DNA of 64,000 nucleotides from Pneumocystis sp. 'macacae' (taxonomy: Eukaryota; Ascomycota; Pneumocystomycetes; Pneumocystales; Pneumocystaceae): assembly GCA_018127085.1 (NCBI GenBank), contig CM030724.1, positions 1-64,000 on the forward strand, written 5' to 3'. The translations under genes were made by a program, and so were the position numbers. This document shows, in pieces, positions 60,474-64,000 of the stretch (the stretch's first letter is position 1; each line of letters opens with the position of its first letter). The notes under the pieces are model-generated. The model was not told the origin of the DNA. It saw nothing but the letters and a program-made list of their open reading frames with translations, and did not search any database.

Positions 60474-63400
60474 TTAGTTTTTTTTTAATTCAAGTTCTTT
60501 AGCAAAGATATATGAGTTTCCAATTAAAAAATCGGATATTTTTTCTAAAATAATTATATATATAATTAAAAAATTTCCTATGCAAAATGTAGAAATAGTA
60601 GAACCTATTTCAAACCAACTTCCTTCGTTTTTAACAAGATAGAAAAAATTTAGCGTCAAAATATCAGATATGGTTAATATAACCATGAATAATGTTGATG
60701 GAGGGTTTTTTAATTTACGATTAAGAATTCCCAGATTAGCTGACATGATTATAAATGGGACTAAAAGTTTAAATAGTAAAATAGCTGCTTGAAAAAACGG
60801 ATTAAATATAACGATTAATCTATAAATTGAATCTAAAGAAAAAGATGATATAGATGCAATATTCCCGGTTCCAAAAAATGCTTCTTGAATAAAAAAAAGA
60901 TAAAATAATGCTATTCTTAGATTTTCTGAAAATAATTTTTGATTTTTTTCGAATTTTGTATTTTTATCTTGAGCTGTTTTTAGTCTAACCTTATATTCTA
61001 TTTCAACCCATAATACTAAAATACCGAAAAAGCATATATAAAAAAGACCTTCGTATGAAATAGAAAGAATAATAAAGATAGGTGAGAACATTAAAAAAAT
61101 TATGAAAAGTTTATGAACGTAATATGTTTTTTTTTTAAGTGTTATTAGTGGAATTAACAATGATAAAGCTAATATTTAATAAGATATTAAATGTATTTCT
61201 TAAAAAAAATTATACCTAAAATCAACCATCCAACTACTTGATTTCCAAGTGGTAAGCCTTTTTTAGTACGTAATGATAATACACTTAAATGTGTCACTAT
61301 CATTGAAAGAATAAGTAACCCTAACTATAATAAAATTATATTAATGTAATTTTAAAAATATATGTTTGTATATACCTGAAAGCTAATCATATTTTTAGGC
61401 ATTTTAGATACAATTTCTTGGTTTTTTATTAATGAGTCTCCAAAGATTAAATATATAATTCCAGATAAAAGAATAATAAGGCCTCCCATTAAACTAATAT
61501 AATTAATTAATTTTTAAAAAAAGATGAATACATTAGAGTTAAATTTTCTTTTTTTACTGTATCAAGTAAAGTAAAAATGCTTATTATTAAGGAATTTAAT
61601 ATCCATAGAAAAACCAATGTTTTGTTGTTTTGAATAAATTTAATACCATACGTCAGAGGCCAAAATGAAATTAGAATAAAATATCCTGTGAAAATTTTTC
61701 TTTCGGAATATCCAATAACCTAAAGTTATTAAGATCATAATATTATATAACATAAACTTACTATAATTTCTAAAAGAGTTAAATATATTATAAAATCTAG
61801 AAAAAAAAATGTTTTTTTATATGATCTTTTGATATTTTTTAAAAAAAAATGCAAACATTCATAAATAATTCTTCTATTGGTAAAAACGTATTCCCAGAAA
61901 AAGACAGGGAATGCAATATAAGCACAATAAAATAGTGGTGACTTTTCTATATATATTAATGTAAATAAACCAAATAAAATAGATAGAAATATTGTGGATG
62001 AAAAAGTAGTTCTTTTTATTTGATAAATATCTTTTGGAATATAGGAATTAATTATTTGAATAAACATAAATACTATCCAACCAACATATCCTAGTGTAAT
62101 AATTGAATGTAAAAATAGTCTATCGTATCTAGAAAATGTAGTGAAACTATTAGTTAATTTTAGAATTAGCTTACGTTTGAAAGTAATTTAAGCCGGCTAA
62201 ACATAACTCTATCATTTCTTTAGAAAGCTGTATTGCTTGGTTATACTCATGGTTATCAATAAGAGTTCTGATTTTGTTGTTATAGATATCTAAATTATGT
62301 GTTTTGTTATTTAAGTGTTTAAATGGCTTAAATATGATTTTTGTTGAAGATTTTAGTTCTATAATTACATTAAAAAATAAGATAAAGGAAATATTTTAAT
62401 AATACTGTGTTTCATTTTATATTGCTCGGCTATTTCTAATGCGTTTGTGAAAGCAATTTGACTTTTAATATTAGGAGGACATGATAAATAGTCTAGAGGC
62501 AATTGTCCAACAGAATTTACTGGGAAATTTAGCCCAATAAGATAAGCCTAATTATTTTAATACATTTTTATTAAATTAGATAAATACCATAAGCGGTGCA
62601 ATATCTGCTTGAAGAACATCTATACGTTTTACTACGTTAACAGCCCAGTTTTCTGAAAATTTATCATGACCTGTAACATTTAGTTTATCAGGTTTGTTTA
62701 TGCCAGGACCCCAAACGATTAAAGGCGTACGAGTATTATCAGGATGACCATCTCCATGACTTCCTAGATCACTCATTCCATGATCAGATGTAAATATCCA
62801 TGCAGTTTTATCATCATTGTAATAGTTTTCTACAAGTTCTACAATTTTTTTGATACCTGTATCTACAACTTTAATATTGTTTAGATATTCTTTTGAATAT
62901 GGACGATATGAATGACCAGCTGTATCTAATCCAAGCAAATGAAGAAAAAATACTATTTTGTCTTGCGATAATGCTTTTTTTGTAGTTTTATTAAATGTAG
63001 AGTTTTTAAATAATTCTGTTATCTTGTCAAAAACCCATGTATCTAAAACTGTAGAATCTTTAATAATTTTTAAATATATATATATATATATATTTGATTA
63101 AAAAAATACCTTTAGAAAAATCTTCCATTTTTTTTTCATACATAAATGTTTCAACTCGTGAAATATTAGATGTACCATATGCAAACATAGGTAAAATATC
63201 AGGAGAGCCAAAAGACCATGTATGACGTGATTGGTTAAAAATAGAATCAAAATTAACAGGGTTAGTTTTCCAACCTATTCAAAAAATATTAGTATTTATT
63301 TAAGTGTTTTTTATATCTATGCCTTTAGTTACTGCACTAACATCTTCATAAAATCCTGCGATAATAGCAACATGTCCTGGTCTAGATTCCGTTGGAACAC

Positions 63401-63743
63401 GAGTATGAGATATTCCAAAACAGCCTTTGTTAAGTACTATTGAATGCAAAAATGGTGCGAACGTTTCGTATGTGTTTGTTTCGGTATTTAAATGTGATTC
63501 AAATAATTTGTCTGCTCTTAAACCATCTCCTAAATAATATGCTTTTAAAAATAGAAACTTTAAAGAAAGTAACAAACCAACTATAAGAAAAAGTCTTTTT
63601 GCTGGGACATGATTTTCTACTTTGAATTGTTGCATTCCATGGACCAATGGTGATGTAAAATAGATATCAAAAATAGATCGAAGATAAATAAGATGAAACA
63701 AGATCCCTATAATTAATATGTTTTTTTGAGAAAAATGTGACAT
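60474..63743 (-). CDS. MCD4: GPI ethanolamine-phosphate transferase 1 (Mcd4/PIG-N)
   Basis: Many exons. The N-terminal one codes a membrane segment ([20 protein letters not shown]), [10 protein letters not shown], then [10 protein letters not shown] with the first metal-binding Asp, and [20 protein letters not shown] carrying the catalytic Thr. Next come [70 protein letters not shown] and [12 protein letters not shown]: the alkaline-phosphatase-superfamily metal sites (DxxGH, SDHGM, GxHG). [17 protein letters not shown] links to the multi-span C-terminal half, which ends at 60474. It adds ethanolamine phosphate to mannose 1 of the GPI precursor in the ER lumen. That supply serves GPI anchoring, presumably including MSG proteins. 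Confidence 0.93.
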
Positions 63744-64000
63744 GAATTATTTATATTTTTGTGTTTTATATGAATTATCTTTTTTCAGCAAAATAATTAA
63801 GATTGTAAGAATTAATAGAATGTTTAATATACTTTTTTTCGTAAATTTGAAATTGTAATAAAATTTTTCATATGAAACATAAAGTAATTTTTGTTTTTTT
63901 AAAAAGCGACATAGGACTTATCTAGAGACGAGATTTACGATAATTTAAGGTATTAATAAAATTAATAAAATATAATGTTGATTCTAAATATGAATTTTTG
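63744..64000. other. MCD4 upstream flank
   Basis: About 260 AT-rich bases upstream of the MCD4 start. No further gene is visible before the window ends. Confidence 0.5.

Noticed and set aside
63064..63091. TA dinucleotide run as a regulatory site
   Set aside because: It falls within an MCD4 intron, and similar runs are common in the AT-rich background.

Overview
The window is fungal and almost certainly comes from a Pneumocystis genome. It carries a subtelomeric cluster of four Cys-rich major surface glycoprotein (MSG) genes. Two of them begin at the conserved recombination junction element (CRJE, reading ARAVKRRAQ). Next to the cluster lies a very AT-rich chromosomal arm whose genes are cut by many introns of about 40-55 bases, as is typical of Pneumocystis. 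The ARAVKR form of the junction and the moderate GC of the msg genes fit P. jirovecii or a close primate species better than the rodent species; this species call is inference from remembered family features.

Layout. 1-3640: a G-poor, pyrimidine-rich satellite with a period of about 165 bases, interrupted by longer units rich in GTGCACAC. 3641-4114: msg downstream spacer with an 11-base GGGGTAAA-type minisatellite. 4115-10447: two CRJE-type msg genes (minus strand, intron-less, no promoter or signal peptide of their own), probable silent donors for recombination into the single expression site. 11015-14223: a self-sufficient msg gene with a three-exon structure, signal peptide and Kex2-like site. 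15727-19107: a divergent msg-like gene with a Pro-rich 30-base minisatellite. All four point toward the left end, which is therefore probably telomeric. 19108-25541: an AT-rich gene desert of about 6.4 kb with hints of a decayed gene.

25542-64000: chromosome-core genes. In order: a P450-like protein with no recognisable haem-ligand motif (+), Mgs1/WRNIP1 AAA ATPase (+), a large FHA-domain protein (+), FKBP12 (-), Bbc1 (-), Rtr1 (+), Msp1 (+), mitoribosomal Mrp51 (-), glucose-6-phosphate isomerase (+), AP-1/2 beta-adaptin (-), Emc4 (-), an Ecm11-like protein (+), ribosomal protein eS17 (-), a STEEP1/CXorf56-like protein (-), Ada2 (-), complex I 24-kDa subunit (+), an Ypk1/Gad8 AGC kinase (+), an Ibp1/Ych1 rhodanese-type phosphatase (-), Cdc4 myosin light chain (+) and Mcd4 GPI ethanolamine-phosphate transferase (-). 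Several of these (FKBP12, Emc4, eS17) are split into such short exons that no long open frame marks them; they were rebuilt exon by exon from GT..AG boundaries and family motifs.

The two halves have different jobs. The left end is an antigenic-variation locus: donor cassettes, independently expressed relatives, slippage-prone tracts and repeats. The right side is ordinary housekeeping. Mcd4 is functionally linked to the left half, since it builds the GPI anchors that MSG-type C-termini appear to need.
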